Assembly (NCBI GenBank): GCA_008360975.2
Contig: VLJF02000840.1
Coordinates: forward strand, 372,001 to 436,000
Length of the DNA stretch: 64,000 nucleotides
Direction: 5' to 3'
Source: Lichenostomus cassidix
Lineage: Eukaryota; Chordata; Aves; Passeriformes; Meliphagidae
The notes below the pieces were generated by a model. The model ran no database searches and was not told the origin of the DNA. It worked only from the letters and a program-made list of their open reading frames with translations. Below, piece by piece: positions 37,001 to 47,779 of the stretch. Position 1 is the stretch's first letter, and every line of letters starts with the position of its first letter. The position numbers and the translations under genes were made by a program.

Positions 37001-37813
37001 GGGTGGTTTGGGCACCTGTGGGTGACAGGGGACACCAGCCTGCCAGGGCCATTGTGGGGCTGGGGACAGCAGGGTGGGGACATGGCATTCTCCTGAGGAC
37101 TCACCAGCGAGGCTGAGGGTCTGGGCTGGAAGGAAGAAGGGAAGGGGTCTGGGTGGATGTGGCACTGCGGTGACAGCAGAACCCAGGGCATGGGGTGTGG
37201 GGGTTGTCCCCAAACTGTCCTCAGTGGGACATCAGTTCTTGTGAGAAAGTGCTAACAGATGATCCTGAACAGATCTGGAGAGGCTGGGGAACATGTCTGT
37301 GTCACAGCTGCCCATGCACCAGATCCATGCGGCGTGGACATCTCAGGGACAGGGACACTGCAACCACCCTGGGCTAGGGGCATGGGGACACTGTGGACTT
37401 GGGGACACCACAGATATCCCATGCTGTCACAAGTCACCCCCACCAACCCCATGGCTTATCCACAATGTGTTTGTCTCCTTATCCCTGTCCTCTTATCCCT
37501 ATCCCCCTGTCCCTGTCATGACAGCTTTCCCACCCCCATTGAGCCTGTCATTATATCCTTGTCCTCAGATCTCAGTCCCCTCATTCCTGTCCTCCCATTT
37601 CTGTCCCCACAGACACCCCACCACCAGCGTCCACCCCCACAGACTGGCTCTGGTGGCACTGGGGACCTCAGGGGACCACACAGCCCCCTGTGCCCCCTCC
37701 CCACTGCTCTCTGCCTCACCAGGGCTCATCCCTGGGGCATCAGGCCTGTGCCCATGGCACTCACCCCACAGGAGCAGTGCCACCTTCCCGGCCATCCCGG
37801 TGTCGCTGGCCAT
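34023..37813 (-). CDS. Gene E: four-Ig FCRL-like receptor with YxxL-pair tail
   Basis: Mirror partner of B. Exons in coding order: 37765-37813 leader (ATG at 37813), 37105-37125 (21 bp), 36785-37015 Ig1, 36307-36579 Ig2, 35563-35832 Ig of VSLSGVSLLAQ type (intact here, SFSWHQEG present), 34938-35234 membrane-proximal Ig, 34664-34747 transmembrane (SLLFLVLLAGVIRG), 34239-34260, and 34023-34150 tail. The extracellular part is fully open. The tail exon is 128 bp, one C more than the 127 bp of G in the first poly-C run, so the joined frame leaves ATYVEL and DIYEIL and stops early. With the extra C removed from the comparison the tail matches G. The Ig5-type donor reads GTCAGA, weaker than GTGAGG in B. 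Likely a surface receptor whose tail recruits SH2 proteins, if the frame is real. Confidence 0.87.
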
Positions 37814-37915
37814 CCAGGCTGACTGTCACACGCTGCTGGGGCCACCTGTCCCCTGGGTGGTGGCTCTTTGGCCAAAGAGGAAGGAAGCGAGGTCACATCA
37901 CCCACATGTAGGTGG
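37814..37915 (-). promoter_or_regulatory. Proximal promoter of gene E
   Basis: Mirror of the B promoter; 'gaggaaggaagcgaggt' at about 37878-37894 carries tandem ETS cores. Inferred from conservation. Confidence 0.4.
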
Positions 37916-37959
37916 CCCTTGGTGGGGGCAGGGTGGGGACAGGCTGGCGACACAGAGGG

Positions 37960-38350
37960 ACATGGAGGGACTGGGGGGCTCTGGGGATGTGGGGAGCTAA
38001 GGATGGATTTCCAAAGGAACGGGGAGGAGCAGAAATGGGATCCCTGGGGAATGGGGCTTCTCAGGAAGGGGAGACAAAGGGGATGGGATCTTGGTGAATG
38101 GGGTCCCCAAGGGTGAAGGGGAAATGGGATTGGGGTCCCAGGGGTGCTTGGACCCCAGGGATTTGGGGTGATGTGATGTGGGCCCTGCTATGGGGAGTCC
38201 TGGGGGACTGTGGAGCCCATGGGATGGGATCAAGGGGAGGGCAATGCTGGGCAATGGAGGTTCTGGGAAATGGGCATGCAGGGATGGGGGTCACCAGGAG
38301 GGGGACCTAGAGAATGAGGTCCCATAGCTGGGTTCCCAGGGGATTGGGGG
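37960..38350. repeat. G-rich minisatellite upstream of gene E
   Basis: Mirror of 5640-6000, built on 'ggggaatggggctt' and similar phrases. No gene. Confidence 0.5.
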
Positions 38351-38726
38351 TGCCAGGGATGGGCAGTGGCTGGGTGGGCATGTGGGTCACAGCTCCTGCA
38401 CTGGGTGCCTCAGATTTCAGGGTGACCCAGACAAAAGCACAGACCCTGATGATGTTCATGGTCTGTGGGGAACACCAGGGGGCTCCCATGGTGCTCTGGG
38501 TCTGTGCTTCCCCCACTGGGACTTTTCCCTCTCTTTATTTTTTTTTTTTCCTTTTTTGCTCAACTTTGTAAACATGTCCCCTCCCAGTTCATGGCTCCGG
38601 GATCCTAGGGAGCACCTGAGCAGGTAACAGGTTGGGGGAACCCCGGGGAGGAAGGACGGCAGTGAGGGGGCTGCAGGGAGGTTTGGAGGGCTGTGGGGGA
38701 TGGGGGTGTCCGGCTGTGTCCCCAAC

Positions 38727-38738
38727 ACTTTCACTTTC
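38727..38738 (-). promoter_or_regulatory. ISRE-like motif upstream of gene E
   Basis: ACTTTCACTTTC, the reverse complement of GAAAGTGAAAGT, in the flank block. It lies in DNA that the left arm lacks, so gene B has no counterpart. Confidence 0.4.
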
Positions 38739-38852
38739 TCTTTCCTTCAGCAGACAGAAGAGGCTCTTTACACTGAGAGTCAGACGGGGGGTGGGGTCAG
38801 TCCTGGGGGACACATCCAGGGGGATCCTGTCCAGGGAGATCCCTGTTCTGGG

Positions 38853-39272
38853 TGTCAGGAAAATTAATCCAAAAACACCAGAGCTTTATGCCCAAAAAGG
38901 AGACAGAGGAGTCCTGTAACTTTATTCTAATAAAGGGAGATGTCATGGGCATTTCCCATGGGGTCTCTCAAACTGCTAGAGGACGCAAGCTCTTTTTATC
39001 CTAATTTCCTGGCTGCATTTCCCTCTCTCTTCCCCCATTGGCTGAGGTACTTGAGTGCTACAGACTTCCTGAAACACCTAATGCAAACCCCCTTCTAATG
39101 TACATCCCTCTTTCTTCTTTTTCTCATGTCTCTGTTCTTGTCGTTTATTAACACAGTCTTGGGCAAGTCAGTCAGTGGAATTCCTATGGAAATCCTTCCC
39201 ACTGTTTCTTCCATTTCTCAGTATCGGTCTGACCAGCTGTTTGTTTGTAAAGATATTCCCTTATTCCTTTCA
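38853..39272. mobile_element. Candidate LTR insertion, about 420 bp, right arm only
   Basis: Begins TGTCAGGAAAATTAATCC and ends TTTCA, with TGGG at 38849-38852 and 39273-39276. It lies in minisatellite-like 'tcctgggggacac' DNA, so the short duplication is weak evidence. The text 'ccaaaaaggagacagaggag' recalls a songbird LTR family (from memory). Absent from the left arm. Confidence 0.5.
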
Positions 39273-39539
39273 TGGGGGTGACATGACCTGGGGGAATCCA
39301 GTCCAGGGGGTGACACATCCTGGACAAGAGGATCCTGTCCTGGGGGAGGGCAGTTCTGGAAGTGTCCCTGCACATTCCTGGGGGGTGGCTGTCCCAGGGG
39401 TGGCACAGCCTGGGGACTCCTGTCCATCCAAGTGTGGGGCTCAGCCATGGCACAGCCCCACTGCACACGGATGGGCATTGGCCAGCCCTGCTCTGGCCAG
39501 CCCCAGGGGCAGCCAGCACCTGAGGCTCCCACCTGCCCC

Positions 39540-39870
39540 CTTGGCCCCCTTTGATTCTCACAGCTTTAGAGCTGCTCAAAGGTGAGAATTGTGTGGGGGA
39601 AAAAGGCCTGGCTGTGGTTTGCTCAGCTCTGCAAGAAGCACAGAAACCAACTGGAGCTCAAGCAGTGGCTCTGCAAGGGCCTTTGATGGTTTTCAGAGCA
39701 GGGCTGGGTGGAAACCAACCGTGCAGGGGCAGCTGTGAGGGAACCAGTCTGGAAATGCAGCAATTGATCATTTTGTCCCTCTGGCCAAGGGACTGAGAAA
39801 GCCCCAGAACTCCTGCAAAGACAACAACAATCTGCTCAACAACCTGACCTGGACACTCCTCCTTCCTGTC
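39540..39870 (+). repeat. Recurrent receptor-flank block (E-F interval)
   Basis: Copy of the block at 22430-22730 in opposite orientation ('gctgtggtttgctcagctct', 'caattgatcattttgtccct'). The left arm keeps only the last part of it, at 5190-5326. Confidence 0.5.
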
Positions 39871-40199
39871 TTGCCATGGGCTGACAGTGGCCGGATGCTC
39901 TGCACCCACCAAAGCTGCTCTCTCGTTGCCCTGCACAGTCAGACGGGGAGAGAAAATTGAACGAAAATTTCCTGGGTTGAGATAAGGACCAGGAGGAAAG
40001 TGGTGGTTTTGCTTAGCCCAGAATATCAGCAAGGTATCTTTAACATCTAAGAGAAATTTAAACTCCTCAAACACTGTTGTGGTAGGCCTGAAGAAGTGTC
40101 TGAGGGGTGGGGAGTGGCACAAAGATGGCTCCTGTGTGTCCTGAAAGTGAAAGTTCTGGAAATTTTTCACCAAGTCCAGTAGAGCTAATCTCTGATGTC

Positions 40200-41165
40200 T
40201 CTGAAAGTGATGGACATGCTGCTGGCCAAGTTTGGGCCAATTAGAGGTGCTAGTTACACCTCTGTGAAAAGATATTTAAGAAAAAATCAAAACAAAGTAG
40301 TCATGCACTTCTTTTTAGCTAGAGGAGGAGGAGGAGGTAAAAATATGTGAAGGGAGAACAACATGGAGACACCAAGGTGAGTGAAGAAGGTGGGGGAGAA
40401 GGTGCTCCAGGTGCCAGAGCTGAAAACCCTCTGCTGGCTGTGGTGAAGACCATGGGGGGAGCAGGAGGTCACCCTGCAGCCCATGGAGTCCACAGGGGTG
40501 CAGAAATCCACCCACAGCCCACACCAGAGGAGCAGGTGGATGTCTGGAAGAAGCTGTGATCCAGTTTGAGTCTCATATAGAGAGTTAAAGCTGCAAAGGC
40601 CTTGCAAGGGAGAGAATGCCCTTGCTCCTGGCATGGAAGCAGCCTGGCCTTGGCTCAGGAGAGTCTGCACCTTATGGACAAGAGGACTCCTGGTGCAGCA
40701 GAATTTGGGCAGGATGTTGCTTGTGAGATTGGACCCATGCCAAAGAAGTTCCCAGAGGACTGTCTCTCGTGGGAGGTACCCCGTGGCTAAGTAGAGGAGC
40801 CCTCTCCCTGATGGACTGACCAGAGAAAAGAAACCCTTACCCTGCCCCCTGCCTGAGCTGTTGGCTGGAAAGAGGGAGGGGGGTGAGAGGAGAAATGATG
40901 TCATAAGAGGGAGTGGGGTGCATGAACAAATGGTATCTGAAAACTTATTTTTACCTCTAATTTATCCTCCGACTCTGTTAGGTAATTAAATCACTTTGCA
41001 ACTTTAAGCTTGGAGCCTGTTTGCCCTTTCTCTGTGTGTCCCCTCACCAGTGTCCTATCTCAACTCATGAATTTGGTGTCGGTTTAACAGGTTTTTTTCC
41101 TCCCCTCTCCTGCATGTCTGCAACAGGAGGGAGCAGAGGTGTCTGGCATTTAGTCAGGGTCAAAC
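40200..41165 (-). mobile_element. LTR-derived dispersed repeat (E-F interval)
   Basis: Mirror of 3734-4870. It ends at 'ggcatttagtcagggtcaaac' near 41165, where right-arm DNA switches to sequence not found in the left arm. Degenerate, non-coding. Confidence 0.55.
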
Positions 41166-41276
41166 TCCGACAAGGGATCACTCATCAAATCCTCTCACCA
41201 GCAAAACAGGCTCGGAATTAGAGATATTCATTGAATTTATAGCTGACACAATCAAAGAAGGATAAGAAGTCAAACC

Positions 41277-41867
41277 TGTTGGGGAAGATGAAATAGGAAA
41301 GCCTCATAGATATGATTACCTTGCAAAAAATGCTGAAAATATGGAAAGTATAAATGAAATTGAGATGAAGATAATGTTTGAGTTGAAGAGTAACTAAGTA
41401 ACAATAGTATAGCCGACTGAAGGTAATCCCCCTTCTTGATAGAACAATGCCCTCTGCCCAGGCAGGTCCAAAGGTCAGAGCAGACCCTGCCTGCCTGGTA
41501 GAGATCCCAAAAAGCAGTTTTTTAAGGTTTAAAATATAACCCCGTATGGTAATGTGATGATTCTTATAGGTTGTATGTAAATGTTGTAGGGTTTGTAGCT
41601 TGTCTTAGATTGGTTGAAGAGAATTCGAATATTCAACACAGAAGATGATTTATTGTATTGTAAACAGCAAATCGCTCTCTCTTTGCTCTCTCTTTTTGCC
41701 TCTCTCTCTCTTGCTTCTCTGACCTGCTCTGAGCTGCGTCTTGCAGCCTAGCAGGCCTCTCACACCCACACTCTTTCACAATAAACTCTCATGCTCTAAA
41801 ACTCAGCTTTAGAGATCTTGTTTCTATATTATCCTCATAACCAAATCCCACAGAGTTAAATCCTACA
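41277..41867 (+). mobile_element. Solo LTR, 591 bp, independent insertion (right arm only)
   Basis: Begins TGTTGGGGA, ends TCCTACA, flanked by perfect 6-bp duplications CAAACC at 41271-41276 and 41868-41873. Same family as 32880-33503 but diverged from it and at a different site. AATAAA near 41780. Not present in the left arm. Confidence 0.87.
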
Positions 41868-41873
41868 CAAACC

Positions 41874-43270
41874 CTTCAAACCCTTTGCTTTCCCACACTT
41901 TTTCCAGGGCATCCTGTGAGTTCTGAGAGCTGTTGGGGTCATTGCTGTGGCAAATTGGGACACTCCATCACAGTCGCTTTGGACACATTGCCACTGTCAG
42001 TCCCCACACCCTGTGACAGTCACAGCACTCAGAGCACAATGGCAGCTGCCACCGGAGCCATGTCCCAGCCCAACAGAACAAGAGATCCTGACAGCTCAGG
42101 AAGGGCTTGGAGCCACTTCAGAAGGGATTGGCACTTAAACTCAGCTCTTTCAAATGCCCACACTGCCAGGGATGGGCTGGGTGAGTAAAGGGAAAGTCTC
42201 AGCCACACATCCTGGCGCTGATGTGGATTTCCCCATGGACACCATCACTCCAGGAAAGGGAAATGTGCTGTGATCACACAGGGCACAGGCAGGTCAAGCC
42301 CCTGTGGGATGGAGGATGAGGGATGAAATCCCAGTCTGGGCAGGCCTGGCAGATTGAGTGGATCACAGACCCCAAAGCTGTAGGCACCTGGGGAGAGAAG
42401 CAAGCCCTGGATGGCTGGAAAGGCTCCCTGTGCCCCTGGGAACATTGTGCTGGGCCTGGGAAAGGAAGTCTTATGGCAACACAGCCCTGCAGAAAGAATT
42501 GAATCCAACACTGGAACTCATTCTCCAAAGAACCTCACAGACACTGGGGACAAAGAACCTGGCCCTGCAGGGATGGATCCCATTCCCTGTGGTTCCCCAG
42601 CCTCGGGGAAAGATCCCACACTGGAATGGGCTGTTAAAGGACATGCAGAGAGCAAGGGGTGCTGGGAGCTTCAGCCCTTGGGACACACCTGCAGCAAATG
42701 CCCCCTGGTCCCTCAGCACCAGAGGAGCTCCCAGTCGAGCTGGCCCTGCCCAATCTGACCCTGACCAGAGCAAAGCAGGGGATCAAGCAGGGTTTGGAGA
42801 CAGGGGAGAAGAGAATCCAGAGCCTCCTGAAGGCTGCTTTGGCCATCAAAGCAATGAATGTCCAGGACCCTGCCAGGTTCCTCCTGGCAGGGGAATCATG
42901 CTGGGGGCAGCGTCTGGGGTTTGTTCCTTGTCGGGGGCTTTCCCTGGAAATCATTCCTTTTCTGACCCTTCTGATTCTGAATCTTGTTGCTGTTGCTGTT
43001 GGTTTTCTTCTGTCAATGCTGTTTGCAGGAAATTGTTCTTCTCTCAGCCCTTTGGGATCTTTGCCTTTTGTGCCTCCACTGAGAGGGTGAGGGGCAGCAG
43101 CCCCTGGTTTTTAGTGGCAGCCCGAAATTGGAGAATCCCATTGCTAAAGCCTGAGAGAGCTGAACAAAGAAACACCACTTCTGCCAGTTTAATCTATAGC
43201 TGCATTTTGGGCCTAACAGCAGAGCACTGGGTCCTCCAGTTTCTGCCAGTGCTCTCCAGTCCCTCCAGTG
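41874..43270. other. Downstream flank of gene F, non-coding
   Basis: From about 42235 it matches the A-downstream segment in inverted orientation. A 351-codon plus-strand frame (42358-43413) runs through it and into the antisense of the last F exon, but the equivalent frame is broken or shifted at A and G, so I do not call it. The first about 350 bp have no recognised content. Confidence 0.45.
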
Positions 43271-46200
43271 TCACTGCATGTTCTCGTAGATGTCACTTGG
43301 TTCCCGCGGTCGCCCATGGGTTCCTGGCAGCTCTGCGTAGGTCACCTGGGTTTCCTGGGGGACAGTGGCACAGGGGGACCCTGCGAGAGACACTGGCTGT
43401 GGGATCTGGGTGAGGGGTGACACCAGTGGGTGACATGTCCCTGTGTGTGCCACTCTGATACTCACCCCCCTTTCGCTTGGTGCTCATGACATGGGTGTAC
43501 AGCACCTCCCCCTCCTCTGGGGGGGCTGGGGGCTCCGGGGGGACCCTGAGGGGATAAAGGGGATGTGTGGGAGGGGATGGGAGGTGATAGGGGTTGGGGT
43601 AAAAGGTTCATAGTGGCTGGAGCCTCCCACTCACCTGTCCCGGTGCTTCCGGGCAGCTGCAAAGGAAAGAGAGGAGGTTACTGTGGGGTGCCAACGGCCC
43701 CTGATCTTACACAGAAATCCTGAACCTCCATTGGACCCTCAATTCCCCCCAGAACCCCTGAACAACCCCTGAGCCCACAGAACCCCAAACTCAGCAGGGG
43801 GAATTCTCCAAAGCCTCCCAGGATCTCTGAAAGAACCTCCAACATCCGTACATGAGCCTCCAACACCTCATCAAACCTCACAGAACCCCAAAACAAGGTC
43901 ACTTGGGGCTCAGCTCCTGCCATCTTAAGTGGGACTTCCCACAGCTCACTGGGATCCCCATTGTCACCCACCCAGGCGGTGCCACCGGTGCCAGGCCATG
44001 ATGACACCCACGAGCAGGACCAGGAACAACAGGGAACAACTGAGAACTGCGGCCACTGCTCGGGACAGAGAGGGACACATCAGGGTCACCCATCACCCCA
44101 CAGATGCTGCAATGCCAGTGACATCAGGAGTTCCCCTCCTGTGCTCTGTTCCCTCTCTGACACTGCCAGGGACAGAGCGGGGACAAACCAGGGTCACCAA
44201 AGACCCAGAGGTCTCAGACCCCTACAGGGACCCTGTATGACCCCACCTGTGTCCCAGTGTCCCTGCGGTGCCACCCTCCAGGGCCAGCTCTGGGCTGAGC
44301 GCCCGGAACACACGGTGCTCATCCAGCTGGTTGGTGGCCACGCACTGGTAGGTGCCAGAATGTCCCACATCGATGTCCCCAAGATCCAGGAGGGGACCCT
44401 GGGCCACCTCCTGCCCATTGTGCAGCCAGGTGAAGGTGACAGGTGCTGAGCCCACCTGCACTGAGCAGCGCAGGGTCACGGGGTCACCTGTGCGCACCTG
44501 GAGTGCTGGGGGGCCAGGGGTGATGGTGGCATTGGCCACGGGCACTGCGGGGACAGAGACGGGGCTGAGGGTGGGGGAGGGGCTGGACTACGGTATGGGT
44601 TGAGGGGGACGGGGGGGGGAAATTGGTGGGTTGGGAGGGAAGGGGGATGCCGTGGGTGGAGTCACCCTGAGCCCGAGGGTCCCGCTCACCAAGGACAGTG
44701 ACATTCAGTGTAGGGCTCTCGGCCACGCTCTTCCTGTTGCTGGCCCGGCACTGGTAGTGACCGCTGTCATTCTCGCCAACGCTGCGCAGCTCCAGGCGGG
44801 GGCCAGTGCCCAGCGGTGCCCCCAAGCCCTCCCGGTGCCAGGAGAAGGACAGGGGACCTGTCCCTGCAGCCACTGCACAGCTCAGCAGCAGGCTGTCACC
44901 CACTGCCACCTGTCCTCCGGGGGGTTGTGCCGACAGGGAAACCCTCGAGAGTGAGTCCCCTGCAGGATGGGGACACCAGGGGACAGTGAATGACCTGGGG
45001 AAGAGGCATCAGAGGGAGGACCCCAGTGAAGAAGAAGGGGGCCCAGAGATGGGGGGAGACTTGGAAAGTGGTACAAGGGAGCCCAGGCAGGGATGGGGGG
45101 ATTCAGGGAGGAGTGTGGGGACCCAGAGAGCGATGGTGGGACCAGGGAACCATGGGGGAACTTCAGAGAGGTGTAGGTGGACTCAGGGCAGGGGTCCGGT
45201 GGGGGGTGGGGGGAGTCGGGACAGTGATGGGGGAACCTCGAGAGGAATTCAGGATGCGGTGAGGGAGAGGTGGGTGGACTCTGGGGGCAACCAGGGTGCG
45301 TAGTGCAGTGATGGGGGAGCCGGGAAAGGATGGGGTGACCCGGGCAGGGTGTCAGGGATGGCTGAGGCTGCACCGGCAGAGCTGGGGTAACCGGGGAGAC
45401 GTCGGGGTTGCCGTGCCCATCCCCGCACTCACTGCGCACCGTGACGCGGAGCCGGGCGCTGCTCTTCCGCACGGCCCCCCCCTCGGAGCGCACCTCGCAG
45501 CTGTAACTGCCCAAGTGGGAGACCCCCACGGCGGGCAGCAGGAGCTGCGGGGACCCCTGCGGGCCCCCCAGCAACTGCCCGTCCCGGTAGAAGAGGTGCA
45601 GGAGGGGGGCTCGGGGCCGCAGGGGGCTGGGGGTGCTGAGGCAGCTGAGATTCAGGGCGGACCCCTCGGTGGGCTCGGGGGGACCCTCCAGCTCCAGCAC
45701 CGGCACTGAGAAGAGCTCTGGGAAGAAGATGGTTGGTGGGGATGGTGACCCTGAATACCTGGGTCAGGGGCTGTGAGGGTGTCTGGATATCGGGGTTTTG
45801 GGGTGCTCACCATGTACTGTCACTGTCACTGGCGCTGACCTCACCCACGGCGAGAGCTCGGAGTCCACCCAGCCCCCGCAGCAGTATTGGCCACTGTGGT
45901 GCAGCTGCAGGGGGAACAGAGACAGCTCGGTCCCATCGAGGGGCCTCCCCACCTCCTTGTCCCCAAGGTAGAAGCGCAGCCCAGTGATCGATTTGTCCCG
46001 CCAGCTCCGGCAGCGCAGTGTCACCGTGTCCCCCTCCAGCAGCGCCCATGCTGGCACCTGCAGCACCAGCCGCTCTGTGGGACAGGGGGGTCCTGTCACA
46101 CCGGGCAGTTCCAGATGGCACTAAGACACCCCATTGGGTCACACACAGGGGTCCCCAATTCTAACAGGAAGGTCCCCTTGCACTGGGATGCTCTGGGATG

Positions 46201-47326
46201 TCCCCGTGTGCAGGGGACAGGCTCTGGTTACACCAACGGCATTGACCCAGAATGCAGAGCTCACCTAGAGCCCTCGGGGTTCCCGCGGGTGCCAGGCTGG
46301 GGACACAAACACCCCCTCACCATTTACGATTGTCACGGGGGGGCTGATCCCGGTGCCAGGTCTGTCACACTTGTAGGTGCCAATCTCCGTGACAGTGAAA
46401 TGGTTGGGTCCCTCCAGGCCCCAGCGCCGCCCACCCTTGTACCAGGTGGTGACATTGGGTGTCCCTGAGCCCTGGCAGGTCAGTGTCACTCGGTCCCACA
46501 GCACCGCCGGTGTCCAGGGAGGCTGCACAAGAAGCTCTGTCGTCTGGGCACCTGCGGGTGACAGGGGACACCAGCCTGCCAGAGCCACCGTAGGGCTGGG
46601 GACAGCGGGACAGGGATATGGCATCCCCTGAGGACTCACCACTGAGGCTGAGGGTTTGGGCTGGAAGAGAGAAGAGATAGGGTTGGGTGGGTTGACTCCA
46701 CGGGAACCATGGTACCAGGAGTGAGTGCTGTCCCCAAATAGTCCTTGTGGGGACACCAGTGTGGCATAGATCTCTCAATTACAGGGACACCTCAGGCTCC
46801 CTGGGCTGATTCAGGACATGGGGACACTGTGGACATCCCAGGCATGGGGACTCTATGACCACCCCATGCAGGCATAAGTCATCTCCACCAGCTCCACAGC
46901 CCCTATCCCCATGGCCACATCCCATGGCCCTGTGCCCATGATCCTATTCCAATGGCTCCTGTCCCTATGGCCACATCTGCATAGCGCTTGACCCCTTGTC
47001 CCTGTCCCTGCATCGCAGTTCCCCCATGCACGTCCCCACAGCTGTCCCAGTCCCATGGTGCCTCTCCCCACATCCCTGTTCTCTGTTCCTGTCCCCCCAT
47101 TCCTGTCCCTACCACCCCCTCACGACCATGGTCACACCAGTGTCCACCCTCATGGTCTGGCTCTGCTGGCACTGGGGACTTCAGGGGACCCCACAGCCCC
47201 CCTGTGCCCCCTCCCCACTGCTCTCTGCCTCACCAGGGCCATCCCTGGGGCACCAGACCCGTGCCCAGGGCACTCACCCCACAGGAGCAGTGCCACCTTC
47301 CTGGCGATCCCCATGTCCCCAGCCAT
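43271..47326 (-). CDS. Gene F: five-Ig, two-ITIM FCRL-like receptor, 1-bp insertion in Ig5
   Basis: Mirror partner of A and complete at the 5' end. Exons: 47278-47326 leader (ATG at 47326), 46640-46660 (21 bp), 46321-46551 Ig1, 45811-46074 Ig2 (264 bp, 9 shorter than in B-E), 45433-45717 Ig3 (SVPVLELEG), 44690-44959 Ig4, 44247-44544 Ig5, 43972-44058 transmembrane, 43635-43656, 43466-43545 (VLYTHV) and 43271-43380 (VTYAEL, DIYENMQ, stop). Ig5 is 298 bp instead of 297: one extra G in 'ggagggtgg' near 44273 (A reads 'ggaggtgg'), which shifts the frame into the transmembrane exon. The tail acceptor that is broken in A is AG here. Predicted to be an inhibitory leukocyte receptor if the single-base insertion is an error; otherwise a receptor cut off after Ig5. 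Confidence 0.87.
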
Positions 47327-47420
47327 CCAGGCTGGCTGTCACATGCTGCTGAGACCTTCTGTCCCCCGGGTAGTGAGAAGCAAACAATCTCACGTTTCGT
47401 TCCCACATGTTGGTCGCCCG
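47327..47420 (-). promoter_or_regulatory. Proximal promoter of gene F (differs from the others)
   Basis: Upstream of the F leader the ETS block seen in the other genes is replaced by 'gggaacgaaacgtgag' (minus strand, about 47388-47403), which resembles an IRF/ISRE half-site pair rather than an ETS site. The rest of the 5' flank is alignable. Inferred only. Confidence 0.35.
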
Positions 47421-47539
47421 TGATGGGGGCAGGGTGGGGACAGGATGGGGGCAGGGTGGGGACGTGGTGCAGACATCGTGAGGACATGGTGGGGACATGG
47501 TGGGGACATGGTGGGGACAAGGTGTGCCCAGAAATTGGA

Positions 47540-47770
47540 GCCTGAGGGGGTGTTGGGATTTAAGGATTGGTGTCCAGGGAAATGGGGTTCAGTGGGAAGG
47601 GGGGATTCACATGGGATGGGGCCCTATGTTGGGGACCCCAGGGATGGGGGTTTCCAGGGGAACATGAGCTCCCGGGATTTGGGATCATGGCATGGGGGTC
47701 CGCATGGGATTGGGGTGTCAGGGGAAAGGGGTGCCCCATGGAAATGTGACGTAAAGAATGGGGAGCCATC
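47540..47770. repeat. G-rich minisatellite upstream of gene F
   Basis: Units such as 'ggggatgggggtttcc'. It is cut at 47775 by the following LTR. No gene. Confidence 0.5.
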
Positions 47771-47779
47771 ATTGGGCTC

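Larger units (their letters stand above)
23975..45473. repeat. Right arm of the large inverted duplication
   Basis: This is the inverted counterpart of 1-19976. It is about 1.5 kb longer because it carries extra DNA at about 38632-39726 (including an LTR-like insert) and a replacement at about 41170-42230 (including a solo LTR at 41277-41867) where the left arm keeps about 500 bp of different sequence. The left-arm version of that 500 bp is also found downstream of gene G (about 57190-57690), so the right arm is the derived one there. Confidence 0.9.

Noticed and set aside
41916..42188. Short plus-strand frame in the E-F interval
   Set aside because: No family features, no copy elsewhere in the window, and it lies in right-arm-specific DNA beside an LTR.
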